DNA of 5,444 nucleotides from Gammaproteobacteria bacterium (lineage in GTDB: Bacteria > Pseudomonadota > Gammaproteobacteria > SZUA-140). The notes beneath the pieces are model-generated. The model had not been told where the DNA came from and ran no database searches. It saw only the letters and a list, made by a program, of their open reading frames with translations. The DNA lies in NCBI GenBank assembly GCA_026982145.1, contig JALSHQ010000069.1, positions 1-5,444 of the forward strand, written 5' to 3'. How positions within the stretch are numbered: position 1 is the first letter of the stretch; every line of letters begins with the position of its first letter. Of the stretch, positions 1-5,180 are shown one piece after another. The position numbers and the translations under genes were made by a program.

Positions 1-751
1 CGATCAGCGTAATGAGCTGATGGAAGCAGATGACATTTATGACACCATCGAAGCGATTAGGAATGATGTGGTTAACGACCTGATTGATACTTATATTCCA
101 CCGCAAAGTATTGAAGAACAGTGGGATGTGCCCGGGCTTGAAGCGGCATTGGAAAATGAATTTTCACAGCGCATGCCGATCGCCGAGTGGTTGGAGCAAG
201 ATGACGCGCTGCACGAAGAGACGCTGCGCAAACGTGTGCTTGAAGAGATTGAGCAGGCCTACGCTGAAAAAGAGGCGCAAGTCGGAACTGAGGTGATTCG
301 CCATTTCGAAAAGGCCGCGATGTTGCAGGTGCTCGACGGTTTGTGGAAGGAGCATCTGGCAGCGATGGACTACCTGCGTCAGAGCATTGGGTTGCGAGGC
401 TACGCGCAAAAGAACCCGAAGCAGGAGTTCAAGCGTGAATCGTTTGATATGTTTACCCAGTTGCTGGATCGCATCAAGCTTGAAGTGATTAAAATTCTTT
501 CGCGGGTACAGATACGTGCCGAAGAAGATGTCGAAGCGATAGAGGCGCAACGTCGCAATCAAATGCCGCCGATGCAGTTTCAACATGCGGAAGCCGAAGC
601 GATGGGTGGCGGCGAACAGCCCCTCGCACAGACTGAGGGCGCAAAGTCGGACGAGCCTTTTGTGCGTGAAGGCCGCAAAGTTGGGCGCAATGAGCCTTGC
701 CCCTGTGGCTCAGGCAAGAAATATAAACAGTGCCACGGCAAGGTGAGCTGA
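1..751 (+). CDS. secA: Protein translocase ATPase SecA, C-terminal part (5' end outside window)
   Basis: SecA is the ATP-driven motor that pushes unfolded preproteins through the SecYEG channel in the inner membrane. The reading frame is open from base 2 to the TGA at 749-751, giving about 249 residues. The family is about 900 residues long, so roughly the last quarter is visible. The ATG at base 20 is internal (the preceding codons read DQRNEL, as in SecA), not a start. The segment around 317-500, with LWKEHLAAMDYLRQ and RGYAQKNPKQEFKRESF, is the helical scaffold and two-helix finger; the finger-tip tyrosine is at 401-403. A low-complexity linker rich in Glu, Ala and Gln follows. The C-terminus carries the zinc-binding CPCGSGKKYKQCH motif (Cys codons at 698, 704 and 731; His at 734), which in the family binds SecB and lipids. 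The tail is intact, so the 3' end is not truncated. argJ follows on the same strand after 77 bases with no convincing terminator between. Confidence 0.97.
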   Translation, partial: DQRNELMEADDIYDTIEAIRNDVVNDLIDTYIPPQSIEEQWDVPGLEAALENEFSQRMPIAEWLEQDDALHEETLRKRVLEEIEQAYAEKEAQVGTEVIRHFEKAAMLQVLDGLWKEHLAAMDYLRQSIGLRGYAQKNPKQEFKRESFDMFTQLLDRIKLEVIKILSRVQIRAEEDVEAIEAQRRNQMPPMQFQHAEAEAMGGGEQPLAQTEGAKSDEPFVREGRKVGRNEPCPCGSGKKYKQCHGKVS

Positions 752-816
752 TCTTTATTGCCGCCTGTTTCAAATAAAACAGCGCCTCTTGCTGGTATGA
801 GTGAGGGGTGCTCGTC

Positions 817-822
817 TATACT
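817..822 (+). promoter_or_regulatory. argJ: Possible -10 element (TATACT) directly before argJ
   Basis: TATACT differs from the TATAAT consensus at one base. Its last base lies 7 positions before the A of the ATG at 829, so a transcript started at normal spacing would begin at or next to the start codon. No good -35 lies 16-18 bases upstream; the nearest candidate, TTGCTG at 789-794, leaves a 22-base spacer. This is a tentative call. argJ could equally be read from the secA transcript. Confidence 0.3.
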
Positions 823-828
823 GCTGCG

Positions 829-2052
829 ATGGCCGTTAACCTCCCTTTAGAATTACCCGAAATGCACCCCGTTGCCGGGGTGTGCATTGCCACGGCGGCT
901 GCCGGAATCAAATACCCAAATCGCACTGATCTTGTCGCCTTTGAGCTGGCTAAGGGGGCGCAATGCGCCGCAGTTTTTACCCGCAATGTTTTTTGTGCTG
1001 CGCCGGTCTCGGTGGCACGTGAACATCTTGCCGAGATGCCTTCACGTCTGTTGCTAATTAACTCGGGCAATGCCAATGCCGGTACGGGTGAGCAGGGATA
1101 TCAAGATGCCCTGAAAAGCTGTGCATTACTGGCAGAGGCTGCGGGCTATCACGCCAAAGAAGTGCTCCCATTTTCAACGGGTGTGATTGGTGAAGCGCTG
1201 CCGATGGATAAGCTGGGTGCGGCGCTGCCAGAGTTGGCCAAAGCTTTTAAGGTGGATAACTGGCGAGCGGCGGCACAGGCTATTATGACCACTGACACCG
1301 TGCCGAAGGGGTTTTCCCGTCAGTTGATGATCGGTGATGAGCAGATTACCATCACCGGTATTGCCAAGGGGGCCGGCATGATCTGCCCCGATATGGCCAC
1401 GATGCTCGCCTATGTCGCGACCGATGCAAAGGTCGCTCCAGAACTACTGCAGCGCTGCCTGCAGCAGGCAGCGGATCGCTCATTTAACTGCATTACGGTG
1501 GACGGCGACACCTCGACTAACGATGCTTGCGTGCTAATGGCCACCGGCAAGGCGATGACGAGCGTGATTGATGATGATCAGAGCGAAGCCTACGCTCAGC
1601 TCTGCGAAGCGGTGACGGAGGTCTGTGTGGTTTTAGCGCAGGCGGTTATTCGTGACGGTGAAGGGGCGACCAAATTTATCACCATCGATGTTGAAGGGGG
1701 GGCGAGCGAGGCTGATTGTCGTCAGGTCGCTTACACCGTAGCGCACTCACCACTGGTGAAAACTGCTTTTTTTGCCAGTGACCCCAATTGGGGGCGGATA
1801 CTGGCGGCGGTTGGGCGTGCGGGTGTTAAGACATTTGAAATTGAGCGTGTTGCGATTTACCTTGATGATGTTTGTATCGTGCGCAATGGCGCACGCGCGC
1901 CGGAGTACACAGAGGCCGCGGGTGAGAGAGTGATGCAACAGGAGGAGATCACTGTGCGGATTGTGCTGGGCGATGCGCTGCACAAAGCGCAGCTCTGGAG
2001 TTGCGACTTCTCGTATGACTACGTGCGCATCAATGCAGAATACCGCAGTTAA
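829..2052 (+). CDS. argJ: Arginine biosynthesis protein ArgJ (glutamate N-acetyltransferase, possibly also amino-acid acetyltransferase)
   Basis: ArgJ moves the acetyl group from N-acetylornithine to glutamate, releasing ornithine and recycling N-acetylglutamate in the cyclic arginine pathway. Some members also acetylate glutamate from acetyl-CoA, which cannot be judged here. The protein is 407 residues, normal for the family. Visible motifs are NSGNANAGTG (78-87), the oxyanion-hole STGVIGE (116-122), the autocleavage site KGAGMICPDMATML with nucleophile Thr191, DGDTSTND (225-232), RDGEGATKF (275-283), SDPNWGRI (317-324) and the C-terminal INAEYRS. The precursor should cut itself before Thr191 into alpha and beta chains. 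I chose the ATG at 829 because MAVNLPLELPEMHPVAG resembles known N-termini. A GTG at 808 would add seven residues unlike the family, and its only purine-rich stretch overlaps the codon itself. The ATG has no well-spaced ribosome binding site: GAGGGG at 803-808 ends 20 bases upstream. Downstream is a strong terminator. Confidence 0.96.
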   Translation: MAVNLPLELPEMHPVAGVCIATAAAGIKYPNRTDLVAFELAKGAQCAAVFTRNVFCAAPVSVAREHLAEMPSRLLLINSGNANAGTGEQGYQDALKSCALLAEAAGYHAKEVLPFSTGVIGEALPMDKLGAALPELAKAFKVDNWRAAAQAIMTTDTVPKGFSRQLMIGDEQITITGIAKGAGMICPDMATMLAYVATDAKVAPELLQRCLQQAADRSFNCITVDGDTSTNDACVLMATGKAMTSVIDDDQSEAYAQLCEAVTEVCVVLAQAVIRDGEGATKFITIDVEGGASEADCRQVAYTVAHSPLVKTAFFASDPNWGRILAAVGRAGVKTFEIERVAIYLDDVCIVRNGARAPEYTEAAGERVMQQEEITVRIVLGDALHKAQLWSCDFSYDYVRINAEYRS

Positions 2053-2124
2053 CCCATAAGGTCGCGCTTGCGAGGTTAGGTAGGATGCCCAGCTGCTGCG
2101 CTAGATGCTAGCAGAGCGGACATA

Positions 2125-2152
2125 AAAAATCCCTCACTTAAGAGGGATTTTT
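2125..2152. terminator. Bidirectional intrinsic terminator shared by argJ and rpmBG
   Basis: An 11-base-pair perfect stem (2125-2135 with 2142-2152) encloses a 6-base loop, ACTTAA. The core pairs are TCCCTC with GAGGGA. A run of five T follows on the plus strand, and six T on the minus strand, from the A run starting at 2124. It lies 72 bases after the argJ stop and 22 bases past the rpmG stop, so it suits ending both convergent transcripts. Confidence 0.93.
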
Positions 2153-2174
2153 AGTGGGTTAAAACCAAGTAGCG

Positions 2175-2330
2175 TTACTTGATTTTAGCCTCTTTGTACA
2201 TCACATGCTTGCGTACAACAGGATCAAACTTCTTGATCTCCATCTTTTCCGGCATGGTGCGTTTGTTTTTGTCTGTGGTGTAAAAGTGACCTGTTTTGGC
2301 ACTGGAAACCAGTCTGATTTTTTCACGCAT
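2175..2330 (-). CDS. rpmG: 50S ribosomal protein L33
   Basis: L33 is a small basic protein of the large ribosomal subunit, located near the tRNA exit site. The frame encodes 51 residues, starting MREKIRLVSSAKTGHFYTT and ending YKEAKIK, the normal length and ends for the gammaproteobacterial protein. It contains no cysteine, so it is the zinc-independent form rather than the four-cysteine form. The start is supported by AAGGAG (plus-strand 2338-2343) seven bases upstream. That site overlaps the TAA stop of rpmB, so the two genes are only 11 bases apart and probably translationally coupled. The gene is the last of the group and is followed by the bidirectional terminator at 2125-2152. Confidence 0.97.
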   Translation of the reverse strand: MREKIRLVSSAKTGHFYTTDKNKRTMPEKMEIKKFDPVVRKHVMYKEAKIK

Positions 2331-2337
2331 CGTTCTG

Positions 2338-2343
2338 CTCCTT
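2338..2343 (-). promoter_or_regulatory. rpmG: Ribosome binding site of rpmG, overlapping the rpmB stop codon
   Basis: On the minus strand this reads AAGGAG, seven bases before the rpmG ATG. Its first two A are the last two bases of the rpmB TAA (2342-2344). A ribosome finishing rpmB therefore sits on the rpmG initiation site, which favours coupled, roughly equal output of L28 and L33. Confidence 0.85.
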
Positions 2344-2578
2344 AAACTTTTTCGCCGCGAGCGCGCATATCGCCCAAGACTTTGCTAATGCCGCACTTAT
2401 CGATGATGCGCATGCCTTTAGAGCTGACGCGCAGACGAACCCAGCGGTTTTCATCCTCAACCCAAAAACGATGGAGTGAGAGGTTAGGAAGGAAACGGCG
2501 TTTTGTTCTGTTATTTGCATGAGAAACATTATTTCCCACGATTGGTCGTTTTCCTGTGACCTGACATACCCTGGACAT
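2342..2578 (-). CDS. rpmB: 50S ribosomal protein L28
   Basis: L28 is a structural protein of the large ribosomal subunit. The frame encodes 78 residues, the same length as the Escherichia coli protein. It starts MSRVCQVTGKRPIVGNN, continues with SHANNRTKRRFLPNL, and ends with DMRARGEKV, all close to the E. coli sequence as I recall it. The N-terminus has a single Cys (Cys5) and no CxxC pair, so it is not the zinc-ribbon variant. The start is supported by GGAGG (plus-strand 2589-2593) ten bases upstream. It is the first gene of a two-gene unit with rpmG and has its own promoter region right after the radC stop, so it can be transcribed independently of radC. Confidence 0.98.
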   Translation of the reverse strand: MSRVCQVTGKRPIVGNNVSHANNRTKRRFLPNLSLHRFWVEDENRWVRLRVSSKGMRIIDKCGISKVLGDMRARGEKV

Positions 2579-2623
2579 TGTACTAAAGCCTCCAAAACAA
2601 GAAGTGCATAAACGAAGCCGGAC

Positions 2624-2652
2624 TTTATACCAAAATGGCAGGGGTGAAGCAA
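2624..2652 (-). promoter_or_regulatory. rpmB: rpmB promoter P1 (sigma70 type, extended -10)
   Basis: On the minus strand, TTGCTT (plus 2647-2652) is separated by exactly 17 bases from TATAAA (plus 2624-2629). TGG precedes the -10, giving the extended -10 form TGnTATAAA. The predicted transcription start is near 2617, leaving a leader of about 39 bases containing the GGAGG site. The discriminator after the -10 is GTCCGGC, which is GC-rich. In enterobacteria that is typical of ribosomal promoters repressed by ppGpp and DksA; applying it here is inference. Confidence 0.7.
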
Positions 2653-2671
2653 GTATAAAAACCCCATGCCA
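2636..2671 (-). repeat. Inverted repeat spanning the rpmB promoters; possible weak radC terminator or operator
   Basis: TGGCAGGGGT (2636-2645) and ACCCCATGCCA (2661-2671) are inverted repeats: ten base pairs with one unpaired A at 2666, around a 15-base spacer. On the minus strand the second arm is followed by TTTT (plus 2632-2635), so a transcript reading through from radC could form a weak intrinsic terminator. The spacer holds parts of the P2 -10 and the P1 -35, so it could instead act at the DNA level. Which role applies cannot be decided from sequence. Confidence 0.55.
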
Positions 2672-2681
2672 TAGGTATCAA
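2652..2681 (-). promoter_or_regulatory. rpmB: rpmB promoter P2 (sigma70 type, upstream, overlapping P1)
   Basis: On the minus strand, TTGATA (plus 2676-2681, one mismatch to TTGACA) is followed after 18 bases by TATACT (plus 2652-2657, one mismatch to TATAAT). Element by element it matches consensus better than P1, though the spacer is one base longer than ideal. Its -10 shares one base with the -35 of P1, so the two promoters probably cannot both be occupied at once. The predicted start is near 2645. Confidence 0.65.
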
Positions 2682-2685
2682 TAGG

Positions 2686-3363
2686 TTACAGTAGCCCCTG
2701 CTCAGCAAACGAGAACACCGTGCCATCGCCAATAATGAGATGGTCGAGAACGCGGGTCTCGATTAAAGCCAGCGCAGCGCTCAATTGCTGTGTTAGCCGC
2801 TTGTCGGCGCCACTCGGCTCAGCGACCCCAGAGGGGTGGTTGTGGGCAAAGATCACCGCGGCCGCATTGTGTTGCAGGCACTTTTTCACCACTTCACGCG
2901 GATGCACACTCGCACCGTCAATGGTGCCGTTGAAGAGCTTTTCGAAGCAGATGACACGATGACGGCTATCGAGAAAGAGGCAGGCGAAAATCTCAAAATC
3001 GTAATCGCGCAGCTGTGCGAGCAGAAAGCGGCGCGTGTCATCCGGCGAGCTGAGAGGCTCGCTGCGTTCTAGGGTTTCGCGCAGGTAGCGACGGCTCATC
3101 TCCAGTACGGCCTGTAGCTGAACAAATTTGGCTGTGCCGAGCCCCGCACTCTGGCAGAAGCGGTGGTGATCTGCCCCCAGCAGTTTACGTAGCGTGCCGT
3201 ATTCGAGCAGCAGCTCGCGGGCAAGATCAACCGCCGTTTTACCGCGAATGCCAGTGCGCAGAAAAATCGCAAGCAGCTCGGCGTCTGAGAGCGCTTCAGC
3301 GCCGCGCAGTTGCAGCTTTTCACGTGGCCGCTCGTGTGCGGGCCAGTCTGTAATGGGCGGCAT
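2686..3363 (-). CDS. radC: RadC family protein (JAMM/MPN domain, function uncertain)
   Basis: RadC was named as a DNA repair protein, but the founding mutation was later reassigned, and its cellular role is not settled. The protein is 225 residues, close to the E. coli length. The N-terminal third resembles the helix-hairpin-helix part of the family, with REKLQLRGAEALSDAELLAIFLRTG at its start (this is the UPF0758 type of N-terminus). The rest is the MPN domain, with a complete JAMM-type metal site: His174 and His176 in AHNHPSG and Asp187 in PSGAD. The start is the ATG at 3363, not the GTG at 3369: the minus-strand GGAGGTGA is a full anti-Shine-Dalgarno match with its GGAGG core five bases from the ATG, while the GTG lies inside it. 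It shares orientation with rpmB and rpmG, with 107 bases before rpmB, and is divergent from coaBC. The order radC-rpmB-rpmG is widely conserved in gammaproteobacteria. Confidence 0.95.
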   Translation of the reverse strand: MPPITDWPAHERPREKLQLRGAEALSDAELLAIFLRTGIRGKTAVDLARELLLEYGTLRKLLGADHHRFCQSAGLGTAKFVQLQAVLEMSRRYLRETLERSEPLSSPDDTRRFLLAQLRDYDFEIFACLFLDSRHRVICFEKLFNGTIDGASVHPREVVKKCLQHNAAAVIFAHNHPSGVAEPSGADKRLTQQLSAALALIETRVLDHLIIGDGTVFSFAEQGLL

Positions 3364-3501
3364 GGTCACCTCCGTGTGATCGCCTGATGTTGGGTGACAC
3401 TATAGTACAAGTCATGACCCCGATTAAATGTTATCTTACGCGTTTTATTTGCAGGGGATTTATTTCCGCATCTGTTCAGCGGCGGGGCGTCATTTATTTT
3501 T
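3364..3501. promoter_or_regulatory. Divergent intergenic region between radC and coaBC
   Basis: These 138 bases should hold promoters for both radC (minus) and coaBC (plus). The clearest candidate is the self-complementary ACTATAGT at 3399-3406, which offers TATAGT, one mismatch from the -10 consensus, on both strands. I found no good -35 for either direction. The closest for radC is TTAATC (plus 3424-3429) at 17 bases, with three matches. Other structure: the palindrome GTCATGAC (3411-3418) and inverted arms GTCACC (3365-3370) and GGTGAC (3393-3398). The part nearest coaBC is AT-rich. Confidence 0.4.
3366..3373 (-). promoter_or_regulatory. radC: Strong ribosome binding site of radC
   Basis: The minus strand reads GGAGGTGA, complementary to all eight bases of the usual anti-Shine-Dalgarno sequence. 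It is separated from the ATG at 3361-3363 by only two bases, or five counted from the GGAGG core. It decides the start codon, because the in-frame GTG at 3367-3369 lies within it. Confidence 0.85.
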
Positions 3502-4719
3502 ATGAGTAGTTTGGCAAATAAACGAATCTTGCTCGGGGTGAGCGGCAGCATCGCGGCGTATAAGAGCGCCGAGCTGGTGCGCCGCCTGAAGGATGCAGGT
3601 GCCGTGGTGCAGGTGGTCATGACCGAAGCGGCGCAGGCGTTTGTGACCCCTTTTACACTACAGACTCTCTCGGAGCGTCCGGTACACACGGCGCTGATGG
3701 ATGCCAATGCCGAAGCGACGATGGGGCACATTGAGCAGGCACGTTGGGCGGACTTGATTGTGATCGCACCGGCGAGTGCTAACTTCATCGCTCGGCTGGC
3801 ACAGGGACAGGCGAGTGATCTGCTCTCCGCGATTGCGCTGGCCAGCGAAGCGCCGTTAGCGGTCGCACCAGCGATGAATCGGCAGATGTGGGCGAGTGCG
3901 GCAACACAGGCCAATGTGGCCACATTGATGGAACGCGGGGCTAAGCTGTTGGGTCCCGCTTCGGGTGAGCAGGCGTGTGGTGAGGTTGGTGCGGGGCGCA
4001 TGCTGGAGGCGGATGAGATTGTCGCGCATTGCGCTGAATACTTTGAGACGGGGCTGCTTGCCGGGCGACATGTTTTGATTACGGCGGGGCCGACGCAGGA
4101 AGATATTGATCCCGTCCGTTATATTTCAAATCGTAGCTCAGGCAAGATGGGCTTTGCGCTTGCAGCGGCAGCGGTCGAAGCAGGGGCGCGGGTCACGCTG
4201 GTCAGTGGGCCGGTAGCATTGGTGACCCCAGATCGGGTGGCGCGCATCGATGTACGCTCGGCGGCGGAGATGTTGGCGGCAGTGCAGGAAAACCTAGCGG
4301 AACAGGAGATTGTGATCGCAGCGGCAGCGGTGGCTGATTATCGTCCCCTGCAAGTGGCCACCCAGAAGATCAAAAAACAGGCGGGCAGCGCGCAGCTCTC
4401 GCTGGAGCAGACCGCGGACATTCTCAGCACCATTACCGCAGAGAGTGACGCTCGCTTTGTGGTGGGCTTTGCAGCCGAGACAGAGCAGCTCGAAGCGAAT
4501 GCGCGCGTCAAACTAGAGAAAAAATCGCTCGACATGATTGCGGCCAACGGGGTGGGTGGGGAACGTGGTGGTTTTGAACGCGATGAAAATGCGTTGCTGC
4601 TGCTGTGGCAAGGGGGCGGTGTTGAGCTGCCTATGGCGCCCAAAGAGAAGCTCGCACGACAATTAATTGAACGCATTGCGGAGAGGTTTAATGCAAAAAA
4701 TTCAACTGAAGATTCTTGA
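3502..4719 (+). CDS. coaBC: Bifunctional phosphopantothenoylcysteine decarboxylase / phosphopantothenate-cysteine ligase CoaBC
   Basis: CoaBC catalyses two consecutive steps of coenzyme A synthesis: CoaB joins cysteine to 4'-phosphopantothenate using CTP, and CoaC decarboxylates the product with FMN. The 405-residue length matches the E. coli fusion protein. The CoaC half (about 1-185) shows GVSGSIAAYKSAELVRRL, catalytic His76 in MGHIE, the PAMNRQMW motif (123-130) and the reducing Cys159 in SGEQACGEVGAGRM. The CoaB half (about 190-400) shows ITAGPTQEDIDPVRYISN (Asn210), SSGKMGFA, AAAVADYRP (274-282) and Lys289 in KIKKQ. All key residues I know for the family are present. The ATG at 3502 is supported by the N-terminus MSSLANKRILLGVSG, although the leader is CATTTATTTTT with no clear Shine-Dalgarno; GGGG at 3484-3487 is 14 bases away. 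The 3' end overlaps dut by 29 bases. Confidence 0.97.
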   Translation: MSSLANKRILLGVSGSIAAYKSAELVRRLKDAGAVVQVVMTEAAQAFVTPFTLQTLSERPVHTALMDANAEATMGHIEQARWADLIVIAPASANFIARLAQGQASDLLSAIALASEAPLAVAPAMNRQMWASAATQANVATLMERGAKLLGPASGEQACGEVGAGRMLEADEIVAHCAEYFETGLLAGRHVLITAGPTQEDIDPVRYISNRSSGKMGFALAAAAVEAGARVTLVSGPVALVTPDRVARIDVRSAAEMLAAVQENLAEQEIVIAAAAVADYRPLQVATQKIKKQAGSAQLSLEQTADILSTITAESDARFVVGFAAETEQLEANARVKLEKKSLDMIAANGVGGERGGFERDENALLLLWQGGGVELPMAPKEKLARQLIERIAERFNAKNSTEDS

Positions 4720-5146
4720 TCCACGCATCGGCGGTGAGCTGCCGCTGCCTGCCTATGCAACGGGCGGCTCGGCGGGCATGGATCTGCGCGCTTGCATTGA
4801 TGAAGCGCTGGAGATTCAACCGGGTGAGACGAAGCTGCTTCCAACCGGTCTTGCGATCCATGTGGCGGACCCGTCACTGGCAGCGGTAATATTGCCGCGC
4901 TCCGGGTTGGGGCATAAACACGGCATTGTGTTGGGGAATTTGGTCGGCTTGATCGACTCTGATTACCAAGGGCAGCTGTTTGTCTCGTGCTGGAATCGTG
5001 GTGACACCCCGTTTGTGATTAACGTGGGTGAGCGTATCGCGCAGATGGTTTTTGTGCCGGTAGTGCAGGCAAATTTCGAGATCGTGGATGAGTTTGAAAG
5101 CAGTGAACGTGGTGCAGGTGGCTTTGGTCACTCCGGACGCCACTAA
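4691..5146 (+). CDS. dut: Deoxyuridine 5'-triphosphate nucleotidohydrolase (dUTPase)
   Basis: Dut splits dUTP into dUMP and pyrophosphate, keeping uracil out of DNA and supplying dUMP for thymidylate synthesis. The family works as a homotrimer in the cytoplasm. The protein is 151 residues, the normal length, and shows all five motifs in order: AGMDLRA (28-34), PRSGLG (69-74), GLIDSDYQG (86-94) with the water-activating Asp91, GERIAQMVF (113-121), and the C-terminal arm RGAGGFGHSG (140-149) that closes over the substrate. I chose the ATG at 4691 because MQKIQLKILD matches the family N-terminus and GAGAGG lies four bases upstream (4681-4686). A TTG at 4667 would add eight non-family residues. 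The first 29 bases overlap the end of coaBC in another frame, so translation is probably coupled. algC starts 34 bases after the stop. Confidence 0.98.
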   Translation: MQKIQLKILDPRIGGELPLPAYATGGSAGMDLRACIDEALEIQPGETKLLPTGLAIHVADPSLAAVILPRSGLGHKHGIVLGNLVGLIDSDYQGQLFVSCWNRGDTPFVINVGERIAQMVFVPVVQANFEIVDEFESSERGAGGFGHSGRH

Positions 5147-5180
5147 CAAACAATACTGGTAAAGGGAGAAACACAAGCTT

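Noticed and set aside
765..782. Palindrome CTGTTT-N6-AAACAG between secA and argJ, considered as a LexA box, an ArgR box or the secA terminator
   Set aside because: CTGT and ACAG are 10 bases apart, not the 8 of the enterobacterial LexA box. It does not match the ArgR consensus that I know. No T run follows on the plus strand and the stem has only six mostly AT pairs.
808..828. GTG at 808 as the argJ start, adding seven residues
   Set aside because: The extra residues do not match the family, and the purine-rich stretch overlaps the codon instead of preceding it. An in-frame TGA lies at 802-804, so nothing longer is possible.
797..850. Seventeen-codon upstream ORF (ATG at 797, TAG at 848) overlapping the argJ start, considered as a leader peptide
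   Set aside because: No ribosome binding site, no run of arginine codons, and no attenuator-like hairpins around it.
3415..3501. A sigma70 promoter for coaBC, for example TTACGC-17-TTTATT
   Set aside because: The -35 has only two matches to consensus and the -10 is poor; AT-rich sequence alone is not enough to call it.
3366..4001. Long minus-strand frame (211 codons) across the coaBC start, and similar long opposite-strand frames within argJ and dut
   Set aside because: They are antisense to well-identified genes, have skewed composition rich in Ala, Ser, Arg and Cys, and match no family I know.
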